From an uncultured Allobosea sp. (lineage in GTDB: Bacteria > Pseudomonadota > Alphaproteobacteria > Rhizobiales > Beijerinckiaceae): a stretch of 64,000 nt of DNA. A program made the translations under genes and the position numbers. Location of the stretch: the NCBI RefSeq assembly GCF_945956895.1, contig NZ_CAMFJF010000009.1:62001-126000 (forward strand). The letters are read 5' to 3'. Position 1 is the stretch's first letter. Every line of letters starts with the position of its first letter. Below the pieces are notes generated by a model, which was given only the letters and a program-made list of their open reading frames with translations, did no database searches and was not told where the DNA came from. This document shows, piece after piece, positions 37,107-46,274 of the stretch.

Positions 37107-37988
37107 CTATTTGCGGCTGGCGAGCACGACGCCGACGATCGTCACGGCCATGCCGCCGATCTGGAGCGGGGTCAACGTTTCCCCGAAGAGCAGCCAGGCC
37201 TCGACCGCGACGAGGGCCGGGACAAGATAGAGGAAGGTGACGATGCGCGAGACCTCGCCGCGCCGGAGCATGTAGAAATAGAGCCCGATACCACCCAGCG
37301 AGAGCACGACGGCCGACCAGGCGAGGACCAGCCACATGGTCAGGTTCCACTCGATCCGCATCGGCTCGAAGGCATAGGCGAAGGGCAGGACGACGAAGCA
37401 GGCCGCGACATACTGGATCGCCGTCACCGTGCGCAGGTCGCCGGTGGAGATGTGCGTCTTCTGGTAGAAGGAGCCGAAGGTCACCGAGAACATGCCGATC
37501 ACGTTGATCAGGATCGGCCCGAGGACGCCCCAGAGCGCCGCAGGCTCGACCCCGGCCAATTGCGGCTCCAGCACCAGGGCGATGCCGACGAAGCCGCAGA
37601 GGATGCCGAGCCAGCGGATCGGGGAGATGCGCTCTCCGAGCAGCGCAGGCGCGAAAAGTGCGGTCAGCACCGGCTGCAGACCGGCGATGAGCCCGGAAAT
37701 ACCCGCCGGCAGACCATGGCGCACCGCCCACCAGACGCCGCCGAGATAGATGCCGTGCAGCAGGACGCCGGAGACGGCGGCATTCCGCAAGGCGCGCCTG
37801 CTGCGCGGCCAGGGCGCGCCCGTCGCCAGCGCCAACAAGGAGATGATGAGCGCCGCGCTGGCAAAGCGCACGACCAGAAAGGTCAGGGCATCGGCATAGC
37901 GGGCCGAATAGCCGGCGACAACCCAGCCCGAGGACCAGAGAAAGGTGAAGATAAGCGGGATCGCGCGCAGGATGAAAGGCGAGGACAT
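37107..37988 (-). CDS. EamA/DMT-family transporter
   Basis: An inner-membrane protein of 293 residues with about ten hydrophobic segments and two EamA repeats. The start FLWSSGWVVAGYSARYADALTFLVVRF is typical of the group. The second repeat includes SRIVTFLYLVPALVAVEAWLLFGE. ATG 37988 is chosen because it begins at the first membrane helix; the ORF track extends to 38372 through unrelated sequence. It lies upstream of mcd on the same strand with an 80-bp gap. The substrate is unknown. Confidence 0.85.
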   Translation of the reverse strand: MSSPFILRAIPLIFTFLWSSGWVVAGYSARYADALTFLVVRFASAALIISLLALATGAPWPRSRRALRNAAVSGVLLHGIYLGGVWWAVRHGLPAGISGLIAGLQPVLTALFAPALLGERISPIRWLGILCGFVGIALVLEPQLAGVEPAALWGVLGPILINVIGMFSVTFGSFYQKTHISTGDLRTVTAIQYVAACFVVLPFAYAFEPMRIEWNLTMWLVLAWSAVVLSLGGIGLYFYMLRRGEVSRIVTFLYLVPALVAVEAWLLFGETLTPLQIGGMAVTIVGVVLASRK

Positions 37989-38091
37989 CGGAACCTGAAG
38001 CCGCCGGGCTTTGTCGTCTCTAGCGCCGATCGGCAGTCGCAGACAGAGCGCCAACGCGCCCTGCCCATGCTCCCATCGGGATGGCCATGCC

Positions 38092-38751
38092 TCAATCGCG
38101 ATCGGGCGCGCCCGGCGGGAACAGCTTGCGGAAGGGCCTGGCTTCCTCGACAGCACGCGCAAAGGAAGGCCGCGCCAGCAAGCGGGTCCGGTAGGCGCGC
38201 AGGTTCCCGAAGGTCTCGCCGATCTCGTGAACCCAGTCAGCATAGAACAGCGACGGCGCCGCCGCGCAATCAGCCAGGCTGAAGGCGTCGCCGCAGGCCC
38301 ATTGCCGCCCGGCCAAGGCTCCGTCGAGCCAGCGATAGACGTCGTCCAGCTTCTCGTGCGCTCTGGCAACACTATAGGGATCCCGATCGTCGGCCGGGCG
38401 CAGATGGTCGAAGACGATCGCCTGCATCGGCGTCATCACGTAATTGTCGAAGACGCGATCCATCATCCGCATCTCCAGCGCCTGCTTCGCATCGGCCGGC
38501 ACCAGCCGAACCGCTCCGGGATGAAACAGGTCGAGATGCTCGATGATGACGCTCGACTCGAAGACGGGCGCCTCGCCATCGACAAGCACCGGCATCTTTT
38601 TCATGGGCCAGAGCCTGGCCCATTCGGCGCCGGCTTCGGGATCTTCCGGCCCGAGTTGGCGATAGGCGAAGGGTGTCGCGTTCTCGTAGAGCGCCACCAG
38701 CACTTTTTGACAATACGACGAGAAGGGATGGGCGTAGAGCGTGAGTGACAC
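38092..38751 (-). CDS. Glutathione S-transferase family protein
   Basis: A 219-residue protein with a thioredoxin-like N-terminal domain (LYAHPFSSYCQKVLVALYEN), the cis-proline motif KKMPVLVDGEAPVFESSVIIEHL with an intact Glu-Ser pair for glutathione, and a helical C-terminal domain with FSLADCAAAPSLFYADW. GTG 38751 is preferred over ATG 38811 because AGGAG lies six bases upstream and the protein starts at the first strand. The substrate is unknown. It may be co-transcribed with the EamA gene downstream. Confidence 0.86.
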   Translation of the reverse strand: MSLTLYAHPFSSYCQKVLVALYENATPFAYRQLGPEDPEAGAEWARLWPMKKMPVLVDGEAPVFESSVIIEHLDLFHPGAVRLVPADAKQALEMRMMDRVFDNYVMTPMQAIVFDHLRPADDRDPYSVARAHEKLDDVYRWLDGALAGRQWACGDAFSLADCAAAPSLFYADWVHEIGETFGNLRAYRTRLLARPSFARAVEEARPFRKLFPPGAPDRD

Positions 38752-38971
38752 GGGTTTCTCCTGCACGCGCCTCGATGACACACGCATAAATAAACTGATT
38801 GCATATTGCAATCAGATTTATCAACGCCGCTTTCCACTCCAGGAGCCGAGCCCCCGGCACCGCGTGGACCGCCGCAATCGTTAACGAAAAGCACCAAGCG
38901 GCACTGACGCTTCGTCAACCAATCCTCAACACGGCTCGCGCAGTGTCTTTCGCGATTGAACGTTCTGTGCG

Positions 38972-40558
38972 ATGCTCCACGAATCTTCCTCCCTCCCCGT
39001 CGAAAACCCACTGCTGCTGAACAGCGAGCATGAGGGCTTCGCTACCTTCGCGCGAAACGCGCTCGCTTCGGCGATCCTGAACTTCGCCGCCGTCGTCGCC
39101 GTAGCCGCCTTGCTGTGGCGCCCCGACCGCGTCCCCATGCTGATCGGCTGGGTTGCAGTGACGGCCGCCTATTCGCTGTCGATGGGGCTCGACATCGCCG
39201 CCTGGCGCAGCAGGCTCTATGAACGCTCGCCATGGCCGATGCGGATCGTGCATCTGCGCGCGCCGATACTGGGGTTGATCTGGGGGGTGCTGCCCTGGGT
39301 CGCCGGCGCGACCATGGATCCCCGCGAGAATGTCGCCATCGGCTTCGTCATCGCCGGCATGATCGCCAGCGGCATGACACGCTTCGTCGTCGTGCCGCGC
39401 GCGGCGCTGATCTACGGCGTCACGCTCGGCGCGACCTCGGTTCTGTCCTTCGCCCCGTTTTCCAGCAGCACCGCCATCACGGTGGCGATTCTGCTCGCCC
39501 TCTATCTTGTGTTCATGACCCGCCACGTCACGGCCTATGGCGCAACGCTCGCGGAAGCCGTGCGCGGCCGCAACGCCGCGGTCGAAAGCAGCCGGGAGCG
39601 CGCCCAGCTCCAGCAAAGCGCGCTTGCCGAACGCGACGAGACGAGCCGTCGGCACGGCGAACTGATGGAGGTCGTCACAGCCTTCCGCCGGTCGATGGCC
39701 GGTTTCCAGGACGTCGTCCGGCGCGAGACACAAGGCATCGCCGCCAGCGCGGCGTCGCTCTCGGGCACCGCCAGAACGACGGCCACCCAGGCCGACGCAG
39801 CGCGCAGCGCAGCCGCGAGCGCCAACGGCGAGATCGATGCCATCGCAGCAAGCACCGGCCATCTCAACGACGCGATCGCGCTGATCGGCGAGCGGACCTA
39901 TCGCGCCGGGGCCGTGATCAGCGACACCGTCTCGATCAGCGCCACCGCAATGAGCGACATCGCCCAGCTCTCGAGCGTAATGCAGGGCATCACCGGCATC
40001 GTCGAGATGATCCAGGCGATCGCCGGGCGCACTAATCTGCTTGCCCTGAACGCGACGATCGAGGCCGCGCGCGCCGGTGAGGCCGGGCGCGGCTTCTCGG
40101 TCGTCGCGGCCGAGGTCAAGGGCCTGGCGGCGCAGACAGCCGAGGCCAGCAACGAGATCATCACCAGGATCGGCGCGATCGGCGCCTCGACCGCCAATGT
40201 GACGCGATCGATCGAGGCGATCCGGCAGGCCGTGCTCGACGTCCACGAGGTCACGCACGCCATCGTCTCGGCTGTCGAGGAGCAACGGGCATCGACCGCC
40301 GCCATGTCGAGCAACATCGATTCCGCCGCGGACCACAGCCGCCAGGCGACCGAGCGCGTCGAGCAGGCCTACAATGCCGTCGGCGAGACGAAGACCGAGA
40401 TCGAGAAGGCCCGCCAGGCCGCCGAGATCATGGCCGAGGTGGCGGGGTCACTGACAACCTCGGTCGAAGCGTTCCTGCGCCGCATGGAAGCGGTGAACGC
40501 GCGGGAACAGCCGCCTGAGGCACCTCAGCCCGTCAAAGCCTCCGCGACATCCTCATAG
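38972..40558 (+). CDS. Methyl-accepting chemotaxis protein with six-helix membrane sensor
   Basis: A 528-residue chemoreceptor. About six hydrophobic segments (residues 30-190) form the input with no large periplasmic domain. A coiled coil follows, and then the signalling hairpin with the nearly invariant tip [26 protein letters not shown]. No standard HAMP is obvious. It would report to CheA/CheW; no che genes are nearby. Its 3' end overlaps the converging ccr gene by 34 bp. The ribosome binding site is weak, so the start is moderately certain. Confidence 0.87.
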   Translation: MLHESSSLPVENPLLLNSEHEGFATFARNALASAILNFAAVVAVAALLWRPDRVPMLIGWVAVTAAYSLSMGLDIAAWRSRLYERSPWPMRIVHLRAPILGLIWGVLPWVAGATMDPRENVAIGFVIAGMIASGMTRFVVVPRAALIYGVTLGATSVLSFAPFSSSTAITVAILLALYLVFMTRHVTAYGATLAEAVRGRNAAVESSRERAQLQQSALAERDETSRRHGELMEVVTAFRRSMAGFQDVVRRETQGIAASAASLSGTARTTATQADAARSAAASANGEIDAIAASTGHLNDAIALIGERTYRAGAVISDTVSISATAMSDIAQLSSVMQGITGIVEMIQAIAGRTNLLALNATIEAARAGEAGRGFSVVAAEVKGLAAQTAEASNEIITRIGAIGASTANVTRSIEAIRQAVLDVHEVTHAIVSAVEEQRASTAAMSSNIDSAADHSRQATERVEQAYNAVGETKTEIEKARQAAEIMAEVAGSLTTSVEAFLRRMEAVNAREQPPEAPQPVKASATSS

Positions 40559-41796
40559 GTCCTGAGGCCCGTGCGCGGCGCATAGACCAGCACGGACATG
40601 TTGCCCGGCGCGTGCTCGTTCTTCCACATCTTGTGATGGGCAAGCGGGATCTTGTCCCAGGGGAAGACCTCGGACATGCAGGGGTCGATGCGCCGGTCTA
40701 TAACGAACTGGTTGGCGGCACTCGCCTGCTTGAGATGGGCGAAATGCGAGCCTTGCACGCGCTTCTGCCGCATCCAGACATAGCGGGCGTCGAAGGTGAT
40801 GTTGAAGCCCGAGGTGCCCGCGCAGAACACCACCATGCCGCCGCGCTTGGCGACGAGGCAGGAGACCGGGAAGGTCGCCTCGCCCGGATGCTCGAAGACG
40901 ATGTCGACATCCTTCTTGCCGGTGATGTCCCAGATCGCCTTGCCGAACTTGCGGGCCTCCTTGGTCCACTCGTTGTATTCGGGCGAGTTCACCTTGGGCA
41001 TCTGGCCCCAGCAGTTGAAGTCCTTGCGGTTGATCACGCCCTTGGCGCCGAGACCGAGCACGTAATCACGCTTGGTCTCGTCCGAGATCACGCCGATCGC
41101 GTTGGCGCCGGAGGCAGCGCAGAGCTGGACGCCGAAGACGCCAAGGCCGCCGGAGGCGCCCCAGACGAGGACGTTGTCGCCGGGCTTGATGGTGTGGGGG
41201 GCGTGGCCGAAGAGCATGCGATAGGCGGTGGCCAGCGTCAGCGTGTAGCAGGCAGCCTCCTCCCAGGCGAGATGCTTCGGCTTGTGCATGAGCTGGCGCG
41301 ACTGGACGCGGCAGAACTGAGCGAAGGAGCCGTCCGGCGTCTCGTAGCCCCAGATGCGCTGGGTGGCCGAGAACATCGGATCGCCGCCATTGCACTCCTC
41401 GTCGTCGCCGTCGTCCTGGTTGCAATGGACGATGACCTCGTCGCCGACCTTCCAGCGCTTCACCTTGGAGCCGACGGCCCAGACGATGCCGGCGCAATCG
41501 GAGCCGGCGACGTGGAACGGCGCCTTGTGGACATCGAAGGGCGAGATCGGCTGGCCGAGACCGGCCCAGATGCCGTTGTAGTTGACACCGCCGGCCATCA
41601 CGAGGAGCAGAACCTCCTCCTCGCCGATCGACCATGTCGGCACGACCTCGACCTGAAAGCTCTCCTGCGGCGCCCCGTGGCGCTCGCGCCGGATCGCCCA
41701 GGCATACATCTTCTCCGGGACATGGCCGAGCGGCGGCAATTCGTCGAGCTCGTAGAGATCCTTGAGCGGCTTCACGGCGGCCTGCGACTTCGACAT
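40525..41796 (-). CDS. ccr: Crotonyl-CoA carboxylase/reductase
   Basis: A 423-residue NADPH-dependent enzyme that reductively carboxylates crotonyl-CoA to ethylmalonyl-CoA, the signature step of the ethylmalonyl-CoA pathway for C2 assimilation. Characteristic segments are [69 protein letters not shown] for NADPH, and [20 protein letters not shown] 41796 follows AGGGAG and yields the normal N-terminus; the ORF track starts upstream at 41889. Together with mcd it argues for acetate or C1 growth through this pathway. Confidence 0.93.
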   Translation of the reverse strand: MSKSQAAVKPLKDLYELDELPPLGHVPEKMYAWAIRRERHGAPQESFQVEVVPTWSIGEEEVLLLVMAGGVNYNGIWAGLGQPISPFDVHKAPFHVAGSDCAGIVWAVGSKVKRWKVGDEVIVHCNQDDGDDEECNGGDPMFSATQRIWGYETPDGSFAQFCRVQSRQLMHKPKHLAWEEAACYTLTLATAYRMLFGHAPHTIKPGDNVLVWGASGGLGVFGVQLCAASGANAIGVISDETKRDYVLGLGAKGVINRKDFNCWGQMPKVNSPEYNEWTKEARKFGKAIWDITGKKDVDIVFEHPGEATFPVSCLVAKRGGMVVFCAGTSGFNITFDARYVWMRQKRVQGSHFAHLKQASAANQFVIDRRIDPCMSEVFPWDKIPLAHHKMWKNEHAPGNMSVLVYAPRTGLRTYEDVAEALTG

Positions 41797-41996
41797 GGTC
41801 GTCTCCCTGCTCTCTTCCGTCGTTGCCCAACCCGGAGATCGTCGGCGGAATGGGACGCCGATCATGCACCATATGCTGCGCTGCGCCATTAACCTAAGGA
41901 ATCACGCCGCAGCGCAACACCTCTTCTTCGGGGCGCTTGCGCTTTGTTCATCGTTTGCCACGATGCTGGCGGCCTGTGCGGCACCGAGGAGAGAGG

Positions 41997-42299
41997 ATGC
42001 CCGGTCTGCTGAAGATGGTCGGCCTGCCCGACATGCCTTTGCTGTCCGTGATGCTCGTCATCACGATGATCATGCTGGGCGCGGCGCTGCTCGGCTGGCT
42101 CGCCGACCTGCTGCTCGACGACAGCGGCTTCGGCACGATGTTCAACACCGGCATCTTGCTGGTGGGCGCCTTCATCGGTGCCTGGCTATGGCACCGCTAC
42201 GGCGTCCCGACGCGCTTTCCGGCCGAGGCCGTCCGCGCAGCGATCGCGACGGGCTCGGGCCTGCTGCTGCTGATCAGCCTTGCCGTGATCCGGCCCTGA
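41997..42299 (+). CDS. Small integral membrane protein
   Basis: A 100-residue protein with three hydrophobic segments (SVMLVITMIMLGAALLGWLADLLL, FNTGILLVGAFIGAWLW, IATGSGLLLLISLAVI). The arrangement vaguely resembles transglycosylase-associated/GlsB-type small membrane proteins, but I do not recognise a family. ATG 41997 is chosen over 41937 because GAGAGG lies directly upstream. It is divergent from ccr and converges with the PLP enzyme, ending three bases from that gene's stop. Confidence 0.7.
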   Translation: MPGLLKMVGLPDMPLLSVMLVITMIMLGAALLGWLADLLLDDSGFGTMFNTGILLVGAFIGAWLWHRYGVPTRFPAEAVRAAIATGSGLLLLISLAVIRP

Positions 42300-42302
42300 G
42301 GG

Positions 42303-43235
42303 TCAGCCGTCAAGCCGGGCGGCGTAGCTGTTCAGGTATTTCATCCCGGTATCGCACATCAGCGTGACGATGGTCGCGCCTGAGCCGAGGCGCTCCGCGA
42401 GGCGCAAGGCGGCCGTGACATTGCCGCCGGTCGAGGTACCCGCGAACAGCCCCTCCTCCCGCGCCAGGCGCAGCGCCATCGCCGTCGCCTCGGCCGTCGA
42501 GACCGGCTCGATGGCATCGACGAGATCGGCCCGCCAGAGGGGTACGACATAGCCAGCGCCGATGCCGTCGATCTTGTGCGCGCCGGTCGGGCCGCCCGCC
42601 AGCACCGCGGATTCGGCGGGCTCGACCGCCATCAAGGCGATCTTGGGATCGCGCCGGAGCAACGCCTCGCCCGTCCCGCGCAATGACGCGGCCGTGCCGA
42701 CGCTCTGGACGAAACCGTCGATCCGGCCGCCCATCTGCTCCCAGATCTCGTCCGCCAGCCGGTCATAGGCCGCGAGCTGGTCGGTGTTGCGCATCTGGTC
42801 GGTCCAGAAGGCGCCCGTCTCGGCCGCGATGACGCGGGCGGCCTCGATCATATCCTTGGTCAGCTTCTCGGTCATGCGGCCGGATTCGCTGGGGATGATC
42901 GTCAGTTCGGCTCCGAGCAGGCGCATATGAGTGAGTTTTTCACAAGCGAAGGCGTCGGAGGTGACGATGTGCAGGCGGTAGCCCTTCACCGCACAGACCT
43001 GCGCGAGCGAAACGCCAGTGCTGCCGCCGGTATATTCGACGACGCTGCCGCCGGGTTTCAGACGCCCGTCGCGCTCGGCCGCCTCGATCATCGCAAGCGC
43101 CATCCGGTCCTTCATACTGCCGGTCGGGTTCTCGCTCTCCAGCTTCAGTAGAATGCGCGCGCCATTCGCCGGCACAACCCGGCGCAGCGGCAGAAGCGTC
43201 GTGCCGCCGATACGGCTCAGGATGTCGATGGGCAT
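42303..43235 (-). CDS. PLP-dependent cysteine synthase-fold enzyme
   Basis: A 310-residue fold-type II PLP enzyme. Lys42 in NPTGSMKDR is the expected Schiff-base lysine. The substrate-binding loop, TSGNT in CysK, reads TGGST here (69-73), and the phosphate-cradle loop is SVGTAAS. It is therefore a member of the family with an altered acceptor loop, and O-acetylserine sulfhydrylase activity should not be assumed. It is transcribed divergently from a MarR gene across a 35-bp palindrome, so it is probably regulated by that protein. Confidence 0.85.
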   Translation of the reverse strand: MPIDILSRIGGTTLLPLRRVVPANGARILLKLESENPTGSMKDRMALAMIEAAERDGRLKPGGSVVEYTGGSTGVSLAQVCAVKGYRLHIVTSDAFACEKLTHMRLLGAELTIIPSESGRMTEKLTKDMIEAARVIAAETGAFWTDQMRNTDQLAAYDRLADEIWEQMGGRIDGFVQSVGTAASLRGTGEALLRRDPKIALMAVEPAESAVLAGGPTGAHKIDGIGAGYVVPLWRADLVDAIEPVSTAEATAMALRLAREEGLFAGTSTGGNVTAALRLAERLGSGATIVTLMCDTGMKYLNSYAARLDG

Positions 43236-43255
43236 AGTGGATTCTCAGTGGGTAA

Positions 43256-43290
43256 TTACATGTATATACAATTATTGTATCTGCATGTAA
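43256..43290. promoter_or_regulatory. 35-bp near-perfect palindrome, candidate MarR operator
   Basis: Left arm TTACATGTATATACAAT, one central base, right arm ATTGTATCTGCATGTAA. The arms are reverse complements with two mismatches in 17. It is strongly AT-rich in a GC-rich genome and lies in the 68-bp gap between the divergent PLP-enzyme and MarR genes, where a MarR dimer or two dimers would block both promoters. Confidence 0.85.
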
Positions 43291-43303
43291 ATTCCGATTC
43301 GCC

Positions 43304-43759
43304 ATGATGGAGACAAGCGGATTGCGTGAGGAATTGCGGGCACTGGCTGCCGGCTGCGCGGGCCTGAGCCTGCGCCACGCCGCGCGCCGCGTGACGCTGC
43401 TCCACGACGAAGCGCTCAGGGACAGCGGCCTCAGCCTCGCCCAGGTCGGACTGATGGCGCTGATCGCGACGAGCGCGGACGACCGCATGACCGCGCTGGC
43501 GGCACGGGCCGGGCTCGATCCCTCGACGCTATCGCGCAATCTGAGAGGGCTGGAACGCGACGGGCTGATCGAGATTGCAACGGTGGAAAAGGATCTGCGG
43601 CGCCGCGCCGTCTGGCTGACGGAGAGCGGGCTCAGGCGCCTTCACGGCGCGCTACCGGCCTGGCGTGCAACCCAGGCCCGGATCGCGGAGCTTTTTCCGG
43701 CCGATCTGCTGGAACGGATCGCAACGGCGAGCGAGAAGCTTGGCGGAAAGGAAGACTGA
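43304..43759 (+). CDS. MarR-family transcriptional regulator
   Basis: A 151-residue winged-helix regulator. The recognition region is DRMTALAARAGLDPSTLSRNLRGLERDGLIE and the wing is KDLRRRAVWLTESG. It starts 13 bp after the palindrome at 43256-43290 and is divergent from the PLP-enzyme gene. Local control of both genes is likely, with a ligand related to the enzyme substrate; that ligand is not known. Confidence 0.88.
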   Translation: MMETSGLREELRALAAGCAGLSLRHAARRVTLLHDEALRDSGLSLAQVGLMALIATSADDRMTALAARAGLDPSTLSRNLRGLERDGLIEIATVEKDLRRRAVWLTESGLRRLHGALPAWRATQARIAELFPADLLERIATASEKLGGKED

Positions 43760-43795
43760 AAGCTGGATTCTGATGTGCTTCTCCGGAACCACATC

Positions 43796-43940
43796 GTCAT
43801 TCCGGGGCTTCGCGCAGCGAAGAGCCCGGAACCCAGAACCGATGCCATTTCCAAAAAGCCGCGCCCCGGTCGTCGCCCCACTTCACGACGGCATCGGCTC
43901 TGGATTCCGGGCTCAGGCCTACGGCCTGCCCCGGAATGAC
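43796..43940. repeat. Intergenic palindrome family, copy 7 (long variant)
   Basis: Left end GTCATTCCGGGGCTTCG, right end GCCCCGGAATGAC. At 145 bp it is longer than other copies, with a different central section. It lies between the convergent MarR and ubiG genes. Confidence 0.8.
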
Positions 43941-43969
43941 AGCGTGGCACCGGGCGAAATCAACAGGTA

Positions 43970-44731
43970 CTATCCTCGGCCGCCCCGGCTGGCGGCGAGC
44001 ATGTAGTTCACGTCCATGTCGCGCGAAGCGCTCCAGCGGCCGGTCAGCGGATTGAAGACCACGCCGGTCTGCGTCCCCAACGCGAAGCCGTTGCCTTCGA
44101 TGGCGCCGCCAAGCTCGGCTGGCGTCACGAATTTCTCCCAATCATGCGTACCCTTCGGCAGCCAGCGCAGCACGTATTCCGCACCGACGATCGCCAGCGC
44201 ATAGGATTTCAGCGTGCGGTTGAGCGTCGCCATCACCAAGAGGCCGTCCGGCTTCACCGCCGCGCAGCAGGCGGCGATGAAGGCATCGACATCGGCGACA
44301 TGCTCGACGACTTCCATGGCGAGCACGATGTCGAAGCGCTTGCCGGTTTCGACGACCGCCTCGATCGTCTCCTCGCGATAGTCGATCGAAAGCCCGCTCT
44401 TTTCGGCATGGCTAAGCGCGACCGCGACATTGGTCGGGGCGGGATCGAGGCCCGTGACCTGCGCGCCCAGTCGCGCGAGCGGTTCGGACAGCACGCCGCC
44501 ACCGCAGCCGATATCGACAAGGCTCAAGCCGTCGAGGGCGCGCATCTTCTTCGGATCGCGGCCGAAATGGGCGCAGGCCTCGTCGCGGACAAAGGCGAGC
44601 CGGACCGGATTGAACTTGTGCAGGACGGCCATGGGGCCCTTCGGATCCCACCAGTCGCGCGCGATCGCATCGAAGCGGGCGACCTCGGCCGGGTCGATCG
44701 TCGAGCCTGTGCGCTGGGTCGCAGCCGCCAT
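43970..44731 (-). CDS. ubiG: Ubiquinone biosynthesis O-methyltransferase UbiG
   Basis: A 253-residue SAM-dependent methyltransferase that carries out the two O-methylations of ubiquinone synthesis. UbiG features include FDAIARDWWDPKGPMAVLHKFNPVRLAF, the SAM motif LVDIGCGGGVLSEPLARLGA, MEVVEHVADVDAFI and LRWLPKGTHDWEKFVTPAEL. It is divergent from lysC with about 135 bp between the starts. Peripheral membrane association is usual for the family. Confidence 0.93.
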   Translation of the reverse strand: MAAATQRTGSTIDPAEVARFDAIARDWWDPKGPMAVLHKFNPVRLAFVRDEACAHFGRDPKKMRALDGLSLVDIGCGGGVLSEPLARLGAQVTGLDPAPTNVAVALSHAEKSGLSIDYREETIEAVVETGKRFDIVLAMEVVEHVADVDAFIAACCAAVKPDGLLVMATLNRTLKSYALAIVGAEYVLRWLPKGTHDWEKFVTPAELGGAIEGNGFALGTQTGVVFNPLTGRWSASRDMDVNYMLAASRGGRG

Positions 44732-44866
44732 GAACCAGTCCTTCGCTTATGCGATGCCGCATTGACACCGCGCCTGTCGCCCGTCATCTACACCCGCCCC
44801 GCTGCAAGTGCGAGGGCGAGTTTTCGACCCGGTGTCATAGCCGGGGCAGCTATCGAAAAGACCGTC

Positions 44867-46105
44867 ATGGCCCGTCTGGTGATGAAATTCGGCGGCACCT
44901 CAGTCGCCACTGTCGAGCGGATCAAGAACGCGGCGCGCCACGTCAAACGCGAGTTCGACGCCGGCCATGAGGTCGCGGTCGTGGTCTCCGCCATGTCGGG
45001 CAAGACGAACGAACTCGTCGCCTGGTGCAAGGAGGCGTCGCCGCTCTTCGACCAGGCCGAATACGACACCGTCGTCGCCTCGGGTGAGCAGGTCACCTCC
45101 GGGCTGATGGCGATCGTGCTTCAGGAGATGGGCCTGCCGGCGCGCTCCTGGCAGGGCTGGCAGATCCCGCTCTACGGCTCCGACGCGCATGGCTCGGCCC
45201 GGATCGAGAGCGTCGACGGCGCCGGCATCCTCGCCGGTTTCGACCGCAATCGCGAGATCGCGGTCTGCTCCGGCTTCCAGGGCGTCAATCCGCGCACGCA
45301 CCGCATCGTGACCCTCGGCCGCGGCGGCTCGGACACCAGCGCCGTGGCGCTCGCCGCCGGCCTCAAGGCCGACCGCTGCGACATCTACACCGATGTCGAC
45401 GGCGTCTACACCACCGATCCGCGCATCGTCCCGAAGGCGAAGCGCATGGACAAGGTCTCCTTCGAGGAAATGCTCGAAATGGCCTCGCTGGGTTCGAAGG
45501 TGCTGCAAGTGCGCTCGGTCGAGATCGCCATGACGCAGCGCGTGCCGACCTATGTGCGCTCCTCCTTCGACGACCCCGAAAACCCCAATCCTGGCACCCT
45601 CATCTGCGACGAGGACGACATCGTGGAACAGCAGATCGTCACCGGCATCGCCTTCTCCCGGGACGAAGCCCAGATCACCCTCCGCCGCGTGGCCGACAAG
45701 CCCGGCGTCGCCGCGGCGATCTTCGGCCCGCTCGCCGATGCCAATATCAATGTCGACATGATCATCCAGGTCGTCTCGGACGACCAGGCGACGACCGACA
45801 TCACCTTCACCGTGCCGACGGCGGACTACGAGCGCGCCAAGACGCTGCTCGAGAGCAAGCACGACACGATCTCGTACCAGGAGATCCAGGGCGCGACCGA
45901 CGTGGTGAAGATCTCGGCGATCGGCGTCGGCATGCGCTCGCATGCCGGCGTCGCGGCGCGCGCCTTCCGGGCGCTGGCCGAGAAGGGCATCAACATCCGC
46001 GCGATCACCACCTCCGAGATCAAATTCTCGGTGCTGATCGACGCCGCCTATACCGAGCTCGCGGTGCGCACGCTGCATTCGCTCTACGGGCTCGACGCCG
46101 CCTGA
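44867..46105 (+). CDS. lysC: Aspartate kinase
   Basis: A 412-residue enzyme for the first step of the lysine, threonine and methionine pathway. It begins MARLVMKFGGTSVATVERI, has GRGGSDTSAVALAAGL in the kinase domain, and ends with two ACT domains (ITLRRVADKPGVAAAIFGPLA and ISAIGVGMRSHAGVAARAF) for feedback inhibition. The length matches the monofunctional LysC type. ATG 44867 is used; the ORF track extends back through ubiG. No obvious leader peptide or riboswitch was seen. Confidence 0.94.
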   Translation: MARLVMKFGGTSVATVERIKNAARHVKREFDAGHEVAVVVSAMSGKTNELVAWCKEASPLFDQAEYDTVVASGEQVTSGLMAIVLQEMGLPARSWQGWQIPLYGSDAHGSARIESVDGAGILAGFDRNREIAVCSGFQGVNPRTHRIVTLGRGGSDTSAVALAAGLKADRCDIYTDVDGVYTTDPRIVPKAKRMDKVSFEEMLEMASLGSKVLQVRSVEIAMTQRVPTYVRSSFDDPENPNPGTLICDEDDIVEQQIVTGIAFSRDEAQITLRRVADKPGVAAAIFGPLADANINVDMIIQVVSDDQATTDITFTVPTADYERAKTLLESKHDTISYQEIQGATDVVKISAIGVGMRSHAGVAARAFRALAEKGINIRAITTSEIKFSVLIDAAYTELAVRTLHSLYGLDAA

Positions 46106-46135
46106 GGCACATGCCTCGGCGCCAATTCAAGAAAC

Positions 46136-46226
46136 GTCATGCTCGCCCTTGTGGCGAGCATCCACGCCTTGAACACTGGGTTCGATGGCGGAAGACGTGG
46201 ATGGTCGGGACAAGCCCGACCATGAC
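46136..46226. repeat. Intergenic palindrome family, copy 8 (divergent)
   Basis: GTCATGCTCGCCCTTG at the left and CAAGCCCGACCATGAC at the right. It is a diverged member that keeps the terminal GTCAT/ATGAC inverted ends. It lies after lysC. Confidence 0.65.
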
Positions 46227-46274
46227 GAGATGCTAAATCGCTTTGCGGGCTTCAGACCCTTCGCTCACGCGATT

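Noticed and set aside
37027-37731. N-terminal extension of the mcd frame to 37731
   Set aside because: The extra 235 codons are antisense-frame noise over the EamA gene (arginine/alanine-rich). ATG 37026 gives a normal methylsuccinyl-CoA dehydrogenase N-terminus.
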